Source: Fallopia convolvulus
Taxonomy: Eukaryota > Streptophyta > Magnoliopsida > Caryophyllales > Polygonaceae
Length of the DNA stretch: 64,000 bases
Assembly (NCBI GenBank): GCA_964016875.1
Contig: OZ024724.1
Location: forward strand, 14,860,501 to 14,924,500
Reading direction: 5' to 3'
Position 1 is the first letter of the stretch. Each line of letters begins with the position of its first letter. Under the pieces are notes generated by a model. The model worked only from the letters and a program-made list of their open reading frames with translations. It had not been told where the DNA came from and did no database searches. Below, one piece after another: positions 56,079-64,000 of the stretch. A program made the translations under genes and the position numbers.

Positions 56079-56610
56079 ATGCCGGTAGGACGTCGAAGGC
56101 TTGAATTTGACAACGCTGGTTATTATTCAGAACCTGAACGTTACCTGCACCGTAGACGCCGAGAGAACCGAGCCATGGCCACACCTGAAGAGCTGGCTCG
56201 TTAGTTGGAAGTCCTCTGGAACCTGATGAAGGCATTGAAAACTAAGAAGGAAGACGCTGTTGCCGAGGCTGAGCGTCAACGGACTACCGATGCTCGTCTA
56301 CAGGAAGAGCTGAATGCCTATCCGAGGAATGCCAAACAATATATGCATCCAGAACTGAGGGTGCCAGAATCACCAGTCGTGCTTCCAGAGATAGAGAAAC
56401 CATTTCAGATTAAATCTCAATTTATATCCTTGATAAAGCGGGCTCAGTTTGAAGGGAAACCTACTAAGTGCCCTATGGAACATATTAGAAATTTTCTTGA
56501 TTTATGTGACACCATAGTTGTTGAAGGTGTCTCACTTGAATATGTTCTGTTAAAAGCTTTCAGGTGGTCTCTTCCTGGAAAGGCCCTGAGCTAGTTGGAG
56601 AGCTTACCTC
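56079..56610 (+). pseudogene. gag: RE8 Gag, first part
   Basis: The ATG at 56079 (MPVGRRRLEFDNAGYYSEPE) starts Gag. An in-frame TAG at 56202-56204 (AR*LEVL, likely CAG to TAG) precedes PELRVPESPVVLPEIEKPFQ, SQFISLIKRAQFEGKPTKCP and EHIRNFLDLCDTIV, matching RE5 Gag (PELRVPEPVIVLPEVAKNFE). A second TAG after GKALS replaces a conserved Trp. The ACCTC at 56606-56610 is the left target duplication of the solo LTR. Confidence 0.88.
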
Positions 56611-57669
56611 TGTTGGGACGTTGTTGGGACCTCTGGTTCTAAAGAACGAATCAACGATTCAATTCTCTTAAGTTTTGATAATGACAAACACCATAGGGAA
56701 CTAATGTGGTTTGTTCAAGTATTTCTAAGGAACACAGGTACAACCAAGAACTCCTACGAATGACCAAAAGCCACTGCAGGCCACAATGAAGAGTTTCCAT
56801 CAAGGGAACTCTGAAGAGGAAAGTTCCCATGAAGTGGGAACTCCCAGAAACAATCAAGAGAACACAAGCTTACAACGATGAAGAGTTTCCATCAAGGGAA
56901 CTCTGAAGAAGTCAGTTCCCATGACATGGGAACTCACATGTGAGGACAACGACCGTTCAACGCAGATCGCGGGATTCTGTCTTAGACAGCCCGAGGGAAC
57001 AGTCTGAGGATCAGACTGTCACGCTTCATCCAACGGTCCGATTGATCCAAGAAGTTGACCTAGTTCAAATCAAAGTCACATGTGAAGAAAGTACAACTTG
57101 GGCGTCAAGCAAAGGGCATTTTGGACACAAATGAAAGATGCGACTGCCCAAGCCAAATGGACTACAAAGCCAAATGAATAGTACTCGGTCTGAGTACTTC
57201 TCCCAGAACTTACAAACACCCACATCAGAGAAAAGAAAGAAAAGGAAGAGAAGTCCCCGCCGGCGAGTGTGTGATCTCGACGACGGTGAAGCTGAAGTTC
57301 CCAGGAGCAAGGGAACTGAGAAGTCAGCGTAAGGTTTGAGTTACTTGTGTTTTGCTGTTGTGAGCTTAGGAACTCAGTTGAGAGGATTTACTAGTGTTGC
57401 TAGAGTTAGGAAGAACTTGTAGGAACAGAGAAGTGTAAATCCGGCTGTGTAACTAAGGAACAAAGCAATCAATATAAGTAAGTCATTCAAAATCCTCCAA
57501 GCGGAGGTAGAGGTTTACCCATACAACTAGTTGGTTGTAGTGGGGTTCCTCTATAAAGGAACTATGCCTTTTTACTGTTTTTATAACTTGCGATTATTTA
57601 CTTCCGCTGCCTTGGGAACAACTTAATTGCCAGTTCCCAAGCTCACTGCTAACCGATTACGATCCAACA
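56611..57669 (+). mobile_element. Solo LTR in RE8 gag
   Basis: 1059 bp, TGTTGGGACG to GATCCAACA, flanked by ACCTC (56606-56610 and 57670-57674). Excising it rejoins LESLP|PKSITTWKNLYDQF of Gag. Two direct repeats spaced 92 bp apart (from 56786 and 56878) each contain an AGTTCCCATG...GGGAACT palindrome. The TTTTGATAATGACAAACACC start and TTTACTTCCGCTGCCTTGG end recall Copia LTRs, so a Copia origin is likely but not certain. Orientation is inferred from these end features. Confidence 0.88.
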
Positions 57670-59055
57670 ACCTCCTAAGTCTATCACGACTTGGAAGAAC
57701 TTGTATGATCAATTTCTTACAAAATTCTTCCCGCCTGCCAAGACAACGGAGTTGCGAAAATGCATCACCTCTTATCACCAGCTGCCTAATGAGACTTTTT
57801 TTGAAACATGGGAAAGATTTAAAGAAATACTTAGACAGTGCCCCACTCATGGGCAACCTTTATATGTTCTTCAAGAAATCTTTTTTTTCCAGGGGATCAA
57901 TGCAGAGACCAAGAACCGCATCAACACGCATACTGTGTGCGGTTTTATAGAGATGGACCCTATGGCTGCATGGAAATTGCTGGATAAGCTGTCCAATTAT
58001 GATGCCATGTATGGAACCCAGCAAACTCCACAACCCCAGAAACGTCTCTACGTGCCTAACCGAAAAGAAGTTGGCCTGAATGTTAAAATCAATTTCTACA
58101 AGACGAGGTCAACTGTCTGAAGAAGCAGGTAAGTTTTCTAAAATCCTCTCAATCCTGTCAAGAGTGTGGTTCTTCTGCCCATAGTACTTCTGCTTGCACT
58201 AACATAGAACAAGTAAGAGCCGCTGAGATGATTACTGAAATGAATTATATGAGAGGCCCATACAGAAACCAACCTAGCAAATTTGACAGGTCAAACAACT
58301 ATCAGGCGTGGGGCAATCAAAATCAAAATCCAAACTATGCAACACCTCCACCGGATAGACGATCGACGCCTTATCGACCTCCAGGCCATCAGGATCCACC
58401 ATCCTGGGTACATGGGTTACAGGAAAGCATCAATGGAGTCCACGACAAAGTTAATGAAGTTCAAGCCAACCTTAACCACCAAAATAAAAGATGGGGAGAG
58501 TTCGATGTATGGAAGAAGAAGGTTGATTCCTAACTAGGGAACCTTGCTGCACAGATTCCGAGGCCACAAGGGCAACTTCCGAGCCGTCCCGAAGTGAACC
58601 CTAAAGGACAGAAAGCAGCGGTACACCTTAGGAGCGGAAAGACATTACCGGAGCGTGTCCATGCTAAGGACAAGAAGGAAGAGGATGCCAGGTTCAGCTC
58701 GGTAACGAGCCAGCGAGGGCAGGTACCGAACCAACATACCATGGTGACGAGGCTCCGAGGGTACCTAACGACCCTAATCTAGGTAAGTTTTCTAATCCAA
58801 GCCACCCTCTCCATCCCAGGTTAGTTAACGACCCCATCAGGGTCGGTAACGACCCGCCGAGCATACCTAATGACCCTAGTGTCGACCCGGTAACTCCACC
58901 TCTCAAGCCCAACTTGGTTCCGAAAATGGTAAAATATCTTCCATTTCCAACTAAGAAATCTATGGACTCTACTGAGAGTAAGTTCAAGCGTTTCGTTAAG
59001 ATCCTTCAGGGCATTAATATTTCCATCCCATTCGCTGATGCCCTAAGTGAAAGCT
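57670..59055 (+). pseudogene. RE8 Gag, second part
   Basis: Continues KSITTWKNLYDQFLTKFFPP, PNETFFETWERFKEILRQCP and THGQPLYVLQEIF. A one-base change near 57885 (a longer T run) and a stop at 58120 break it. The zinc-knuckle-like CQECGSSAHSTSAC lies near 58160, followed by a QNQNPNYATPPP stretch and a motif-rich linker (58690-58915). It ends in FKRFVKILQGINISIPFADA just before RE9 at 59056. No protease is reached. Confidence 0.85.
58690..58915. repeat. RE8 dyad motifs in the gag-protease linker
   Basis: Variants such as CTCGGTAACGAG, GGTCGGTAACGACC, GTTAACGACCC and TACCTAACGACCC occur about every 20-40 bases immediately before the conserved FKRFVKILQG segment, the same place as the RE5 array. 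Confidence 0.75.
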
Positions 59056-60015
59056 TGAATGATTTGATTGTGGATCGATTGTTGGATTGAGTAGTGGGTC
59101 TCAATTAAGCGTAGCAGAAGGCTGATTTGATTGTGGATTGGTACGAACAAAAGAAAGAGAACGAGAGCTTGAATGAATTGTAGTGGCGGCGCAATAGCAC
59201 TAAGGAGAAACTAGGAGAAACCCTCGACTAAATTAATCCTTAAGTGTGCGCTCCTTGAAAACATAGGCCTATTCTCCCTTATATAGAGAGGCGGCTGAAA
59301 TAAAACTAGAGAAACCCTAAAAAGGAGGCGGCGCGCCTAGGGCTAGCATGCAAGCTAGAGGCCCAACGGCGCGATCCATATGTGTTTGACGCAAGGCCCA
59401 TAATTAAGCTTCTAAATAAATAAAACTAACAATAGTAATGTTCTATAATGGAAAGTATGCAAAAAACTACTAAAAATGGATAGGTCGTCCGTGACCGTGT
59501 CGGGAGTGTCACGACAAAGCTGTCGCGACGCTAGCAAGGCTGGGACTCGGCGTTGGCGAAGTCACGGTGAGCGTCGGGGCGCTGGCGAAGTCGCTGGCAC
59601 GACGCGGGACGCTGGTGACGGCGCTAGCGAGGTCTCGAGGACTTGAGGTTCGCCGATGCTTCCGAGAACCTCAAGTTGAGACTCGATCCCGAGGTCCGAT
59701 GCATGAACCTCAAATGTGGCTCCGAGGTCTTGGCGAAGGCTGGAGGCGACCTCGGCTTGCGATCCGATGCTCGAGGTTGGCGCGCCTTGACGAGGTCGAT
59801 CCGAGAGCTCGAAGCGAGGTTCCTCGGCGCCGATGGTGGTGATGGTGCCGAGCGAGGTCGCGGTGTAGGGCGCACCGTGGCCTGCGGAGAGGCGCGCCAC
59901 AAGAGACCTCGTTGCGTCTTGGATTGCTCGAGTCCTGGCACGAGTGATGGGGCCATCCGAGCGAAGTGTGAATGCGTCGTCCTCTTGGCTAGCATCCATG
60001 ACGGGGGTTGCATCA
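59056..60015 (-). repeat. RE9 3' LTR
   Basis: 960 bp; on the minus strand it begins TGATGCAACC and ends TCATTCA. It is homologous along its length to the solo LTR at 48399-49359, whose ends are fixed by a target duplication. The polypurine tract AAGTGGGGGAGGT lies immediately upstream on the minus strand (60016-60028). TATA-like CTCTATATAAGG is on the minus strand near 59276-59287. Confidence 0.88.
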
Positions 60016-62076
60016 ACCTCCCCCACTTGGTTGGGAAACGTCCCTGTTTCCTCATAAGCAGGTGCAACATAAGGGGAGAGCTCACCGACGTTGAAGCTGG
60101 AGTGAACCGAGTGCTTTCCTTCGAGGTCGAGCTTCTAAGCGTTGTCTCCGATTCGCTCAAGGACCCGAAAAGGCCTTTTATCCACGCTGGTGAAGCTTCG
60201 TCTTCCTTGAATCCGAAAACCTGTCCTTCCTTAGATGGAGCCACACGAGGTCTCCGGGGTTGAAAACCATGCGTTTCCGACCCTTGGTGTGCTAAGCCTC
60301 GTATTGAGCGGAGCGGCGCGGCGCTCCAATTGAACTCTCGTCCTCTCGTGCAGCTTGCGGATGGCTTCGGCGCGGTTGGAGGCATCGATGTGCTCGCCGT
60401 TCTTCAAAGGCCGAGGTGTGAGATCCATCGGAGAGTGAGGGTTGAGGCCGTAGACAATCTCGAACGACGTTATCCTGGTGGCCGAGTTTTTGGACCTGTT
60501 GTAAGAAAACTCAACAAATGGTATTAGATCCTCCCACCGGCGTGGGTTATTTTTGAGCACCGTCCGAAGAAGGGTGCCTAAGGTCCGATTGGTCACCTCA
60601 GTCTGACCATCAGTTTGGGGATGAGAAGAAGTAGAAAAGAGTAATTGTGTGCCTAGCTTTCCCCAAAGTGTTCTCCAAAAATGGCTACAGAATTTGGTGT
60701 CCCGATCACTAACAATAGTGCGAGGCACGCCATGTAATCGCACGACATGCTCAAAGAACAAGTTCGCGATTTCAGTCACATTGTTGTTCCCTTTGCATGG
60801 CACGAAGTGAGCCATTTTGGAGAAGCGGTCCACAATCACGAAAATCGAATCTTTACCGCGCCTAGACATAGGAAGACCCGTGATAAAATCCATAGAGAGA
60901 TCTTCCCACGGAGTATCCGGAATAGGTAACGGAGTATAAAGGCCATGAGGTTGGAACCTCCATTTAGCAGTTTGGCACGGCACACAACCCCGACAATACT
61001 TGTGAGCGTCCGAAGCCATGTGTGGCCAAAAGAAGTGTTCACGAAGCGCTGCTAGGGTTTTGGCTATGCCAAAGTGGCCCCGGCCATCATGAGCCTCTTT
61101 GAGCAAAAGATGCCTCACAGACGAGGCCGGAATGCAAAGCTTCCCGGCTCGGTAGAGATATCCATTGTCCAAAAAGAATGTCTCATGGATTCGACTTTGC
61201 TCAAGGTTCTCCATGATCGGTTTAAAATATGGATCATGCAAATATAACTCCTTAAGCAAGGAGAACCCTAGGAAATTGGCCTTAAGTTGAGTTAAAAGCA
61301 CATACCTGCGTGACAGAGCGTCTTCCACGACATTTTCTTTCCCTTTCTTGTGAGCGATAATATACGGAAATGTTTCCATAAATTCCACCCACCGAGCATG
61401 GCGCCTGTTTAGAGTCGTTTGACTCCTAAGATAAGAAAGGGCCGCATGGTCCGTATGAATAACGAACTCACTAGGCCAAAGATAGTGCTGCCATGTCTTA
61501 AGAACCCGAATAAGTGCGTACAACTCCTTGTCATACATCGGGTAATTGAGAGTTGCCCCCGTTAATTTTTCACTAAAGTATGCAATAGGGCGTCTCTCTT
61601 GAAGGAGTACGCCACCTACGCCATAGTCGGAGGCGTCGCACTCGATCTCAAAGTGCTTAGTGAAGTCTGGCAATTGCAAGACCGGAGCGCTACACAAAGC
61701 ATCCTGTTAAGACCTGAAAAGCGGCCTCATGAATCGGCATCCACTTGATTGTGGTTGCCTTCTTGGTCAGATTGTGGAGTGGCCCGACGATGGAACTAAA
61801 GTCCTTGACGAATCGCCTATAGAACCCTGCGAGCCCTAAGAAGGATCGAACCATCGTCGGGGTCGTAGGGGCGGGCCACTCTCGGATGGCGCAGATCTTG
61901 TCGTCATCCACTTTCAGCCCATCCTTGGACACGACGAACCCAAGAAAATTCGTCGTGTCCGTGCAAAACGAACATTTGTCCAAGTTTACAAACAAAGAGT
62001 GCTCGCTAAGGCATTCTAACACCAACCTAAGGTGCCTCGCGTGAGAATCTAAGTCCTTAGAAAAAACCAAAATATT
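59562..62076 (-). pseudogene. RE9 Pol: RT C-terminal part, RNase H, integrase, C-terminal tail
   Basis: RT begins mid-motif at NILVFSKDLDSHARHLRLVL (the YIDD lies beyond the RE10 junction). After a one-base shift near 61700 a 488-codon frame carries intact RNase H (FEIECDASDYGVGGVLLQ, HTDHAALSYL), an integrase zinc finger (HDGRGHFGIAKTL ... CRGCVPC) and a D,D,E core (SMDFITGLPMSRRG, VSDRDTKFC, DGQTEVTNR). Shifts near 60320 and 60180 and stops break the C-terminal part, which is still readable as KRMVFNPGDLVWLHLRKDRF and HSSFNVGELSPYV. The tail with LRSDGPITRARTRAI crosses the polypurine tract into the 3' LTR, as known for CRM elements. Confidence 0.9.
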
Positions 62077-63537
62077 TGATGTTCGCATTTTTGGCATAGT
62101 TTTTGATAGGTTTTCTTTGTTTATTAGGATTAATTTTGTCTAGTTTAGGTTTCGTATTAAGTATTTTTAGTTAGTTTTGTATAAATCTGCGAAAAGAGTG
62201 GAATCTACGCTATTTTGTGTATTTTGCAAGTTTTAGCTAGGAAAGGAGCTAAATGGACATAAATTTGGAGCATCACAGTGAAGGACGGGAAAGTGCAAGA
62301 TTTAAGAAGTCGAAGCTCAAGAAAACGAGAGGAGGTGTTGAAGAAAACAAAACCCCAGGCTCGTTAACGAGGCTGTGAAGGGTCGTTAACGAGGCCACGA
62401 CGAAGAAGATTTCGGAGTATTATTTTATTATTCACCGATCCTGAGCGGGAATTTATTTCCGTATCGGTTGAGTATCTTTTTAGAATCTTTATGGGTTAAT
62501 AGAATATGTATTTTAGGGTTTAATATCTTTTTAGATTTTATTTCTATCTTTTAGAGATTGTTTCTATCTTTTTAGGAAAGTTTTTATCTTTTATCTTTTT
62601 AGTTTTTTAGGATTTTCTAGTATAAATACCCTTCTATCTAGCATAGAAGGGGGGGGGGGGGGGGCTTAATTTTGGAGTAAAGTTTTAGAGTTAGGTTTGG
62701 AGAAGGAAGGAAGGCTGAAGGAAAGGCTACCGGGGTTAAGCCCGGCAGCCTTGTTTTGGTTTGGTTTTTCTTCTGAATCTCTGTAAGACGATATTTTTGT
62801 TATTAATTTAAGTTTGAGTTTTGTTTTTATGTTTGTTTTTATTGAAGTTTTTGGTTTCTTAATCATGACTAGTGAGTAGTTATTTTTCTAGGGTCGGGGT
62901 TAAGCCCGGCATAGTTGAGCATGTTTGATGAAGTAAGATAGTGTTTTGAATGCCTTTTATTTTTATTAAGATTGTTTGTTGTGCTTAATACCGAAACGGG
63001 AGTTGAGGTAATTTGAGTTTTAACTTGATTGAAAGAGAAAGTTAGTAACTTGAAGGTTGATGTTGTTTGAAAACGGAAGTTTCAAGCTTTAGATCCAAAA
63101 CAAGCAATTGAGTGAGTTGGTTAATGATAATAGATTAATTTACCTGTCAAGTCAATGAAAGTTGATGACTCTATCTATTTAAAGTCATGATCTTATCTAC
63201 TTACGAATTCTTATGCTTGGCTATGCTGTGGTGTCCCTTATCCTAGATATTTTTTTTTATTGAATTATTTTTGATAAATCTTCGTTGCTGAAAGCTTGCT
63301 TCGGTACCGAGTATTAATTAGAATTTTATTAGTTCGTTAATTGATGTTTTTATATTCGGTGGTTCGGTAACGATCCTGACAAGGTCGTTAACGAGGCATC
63401 TCGTGAGTGATTGTGTTTGATTTTTATTAGATTGATAGACAAACAACCTTGCTTCCTGTGGAACGATCCTGACTCCACTGTACTCAGCGGGGTCTTGACT
63501 TACAAATTTATTTGTTGGCCGAGAAACCCTATCAACA
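62077..63537 (+). repeat. RE10 5' LTR
   Basis: 1461 bp, TGATGTTCGCA to CTATCAACA. TATA box at 62621-62628, a run of about 17 G near 62648-62664, two copies of GGGGTTAAGCCCGGCA (near 62730 and 62895), and dyad motifs (62359-62400, 63361-63398). Confidence 0.9.
62621..62628 (+). promoter_or_regulatory. RE10 LTR TATA box
   Basis: TATAAATA in CTAGTATAAATACCCTTC, matching the RE8 site. Confidence 0.6.
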
Positions 63538-63540
63538 AAT

Positions 63541-63558
63541 TGGCGTCGTTGCCGGGGA
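63541..63558 (+). other. RE10 primer binding site, tRNA-Asp type
   Basis: TGGCGTCGTTGCCGGGGA, identical to the RE8 site, three bases after the LTR. Confidence 0.88.
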
Positions 63559-63604
63559 GATTTCAATAGTGCCAAGTTTTGTTCTTTTTACGTTTTTTGG
63601 GACT

Positions 63605-63840
63605 CCGCCGAGTCGGTAACGATCCCCCCAGGGTCGGTACCGACCCTGCTGGGCAACCCAGTTTCTGTGCTTTGTTTTTTAGTTTATAGGCCACTGTCGA
63701 GTCGTTACCGACCCTACCCAGGCTCGGTAACGACCCTGTCGACAGGTAGTTGTTTCTTTCTTTTTAGTTTCTGTTTTACGGGATCACTCCAAGCTCGTTA
63801 GCGACCCCCCAGGTTCGTTACCAACCCTGTCCGAGACCCC
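63605..63840. repeat. RE10 dyad motifs in the 5' leader
   Basis: Three pairs spaced about 90 bases apart: GTCGGTAACGATCC with GGTCGGTACCGACC (a perfect palindrome), GTCGTTACCGACC with CTCGGTAACGACC, and CTCGTTAGCGACC with GTTCGTTACCAACC. Each pair is followed by a T-rich stretch ending TTTTT. Confidence 0.85.
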
Positions 63841-63894
63841 GTTTTTGCTTTTTGATTTCGTTTTTGTTTTTGTTTTTGTTTTTGCTTACAGTGT

Positions 63895-64000
63895 ATGCCA
63901 GCTGAAGGTCGTCAAACAAACAAAGCCATGGCTACACATGAAGAACTAGCTCAGCAGATCGCTGAACTCTGTTTAGAGATTGAGGAGATCCAGAGAGAAA
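63895..64000 (+). CDS. gag: RE10 Gag, N-terminal part (runs off the window)
   Basis: The ATG at 63895 starts MPAEGRQTNKAMATHEELAQ followed by a predicted helical IAELCLEIEEIQRE, open to the end of the window. It corresponds to the RE8 start (MPVGRRR ... NRAMATPEELAR). The start is the first ATG after the leader and is shared with RE8. Gag would form the particle that encloses element RNA. Only 35 codons are visible, so intactness cannot be judged. Confidence 0.75.
   Translation, partial: MPAEGRQTNKAMATHEELAQQIAELCLEIEEIQRE

Larger units (their letters stand above)
54488..59055 (+). mobile_element. RE8: Athila-lineage element, 5' part
   Basis: 5' LTR, tRNA-Asp-type primer site and Gag are present. 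Gag is interrupted by a solo LTR (56611-57669) and cut off at 59055 by RE9. The remainder, if it exists, lies beyond RE9/RE10 outside the window. Its LTR is of the same family as RE10, so RE10 later inserted near its own relative. Confidence 0.88.
59056..62076 (-). mobile_element. RE9: CRM-like chromovirus, 3' part
   Basis: Minus-strand element inserted in RE8 gag: 3' LTR (59056-60015) and pol from integrase back to RT, truncated at 62076 by RE10. The IN/RNaseH sequence and the GPITRARTRAI tail running into the LTR fit the CRM group. The 5' half lies outside the window. Confidence 0.88.
62077..64000 (+). mobile_element. RE10: Athila-lineage element, 5' end
   Basis: 5' LTR, tRNA-Asp-type primer site, motif-rich leader and start of Gag; it continues past the window. 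It interrupts RE9 RT. Same family as RE8 (LTRs align along their length). Being last in the insertion order, it is the youngest insertion of this nest. Confidence 0.9.

Noticed and set aside
59562..60385. Overlapping plus- and minus-strand frames of 200-250 codons
   Set aside because: Only the minus-strand frame holding the CRM C-terminal tail is supported; the others are shadows in GC-rich sequence.

Overview
The window looks like a plant (angiosperm, probably eudicot) pericentromeric or other heterochromatic block. I recognise no host protein-coding gene, rRNA or tRNA. Almost everything beyond the first 6.5 kb is LTR retrotransposon of the Ty3/gypsy superfamily. Three lineages are present: Tat (second, archaeal-type RNase H after the usual one), Athila (tRNA-Asp-type primer site, DLGAS protease) and CRM-like chromovirus. 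GT-AG introns, tRNA-Lys and tRNA-Asp primer sites and a Stowaway-type MITE fit a plant nuclear genome.

Layout. 1-1579 is AT-rich and empty. 1580-1937 is a Stowaway-like MITE beside RE1 (about 1938-4819), a decayed gag-only LTR element. 4820-6502 is AT-rich intergenic DNA. RE2 (6503-16064, + strand) is a nearly intact Tat element with both LTRs, a perfect AATAA target duplication, a 1029-codon RT-RNaseH-aRNaseH-integrase ORF, and a multi-exon gene on the opposite strand in its 3' part. 16065-17989 is AT-rich intergenic DNA.

From about 17990 to the end the window is a nest. A CRM-like element (RE3, minus) is split: integrase pieces lie at 17990-18333 and RNaseH/integrase pieces at 45845-46245. 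Between them sits RE4 (18334-45839, minus, TSD GCACA), a pol-less Athila-type element, which was itself invaded by RE5 (20885-29715, minus, TSD GTTAT, a nearly complete Athila element) and RE6 (30977-42897, plus, a Tat element with an in-frame but stop-riddled pol, a 43-bp minisatellite and an antisense gene). On the right RE3 is cut by RE7 (46246 to about 54202, plus, a decayed Tat element), which contains a CRM-type solo LTR (48399-49359, TSD CAAGG). Next come an LTR fragment (54203-54487) and RE8 (54488-59055, plus, Athila, 5' part), which holds a solo LTR (56611-57669, TSD ACCTC). RE8 is cut by RE9 (59056-62076, minus, CRM), which is cut by RE10 (62077 to beyond the window, plus, Athila).

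Three patterns stand out. First, all three Tat elements carry a gene antisense to pol between pol and the 3' LTR; in RE2 four exons can be joined at canonical splice sites with matching phase. Second, each Athila-type family carries its own GC-rich, dyad-symmetric short motif, repeated at comparable places (LTR, leader, gag-protease linker) although the motif sequence differs by family. Third, pol genes are often interrupted by TAG/TAA where CAG/CAA would be expected, as mutation of methylated cytosine would produce. No element in the window is fully intact, so any movement would need proteins supplied by other copies.
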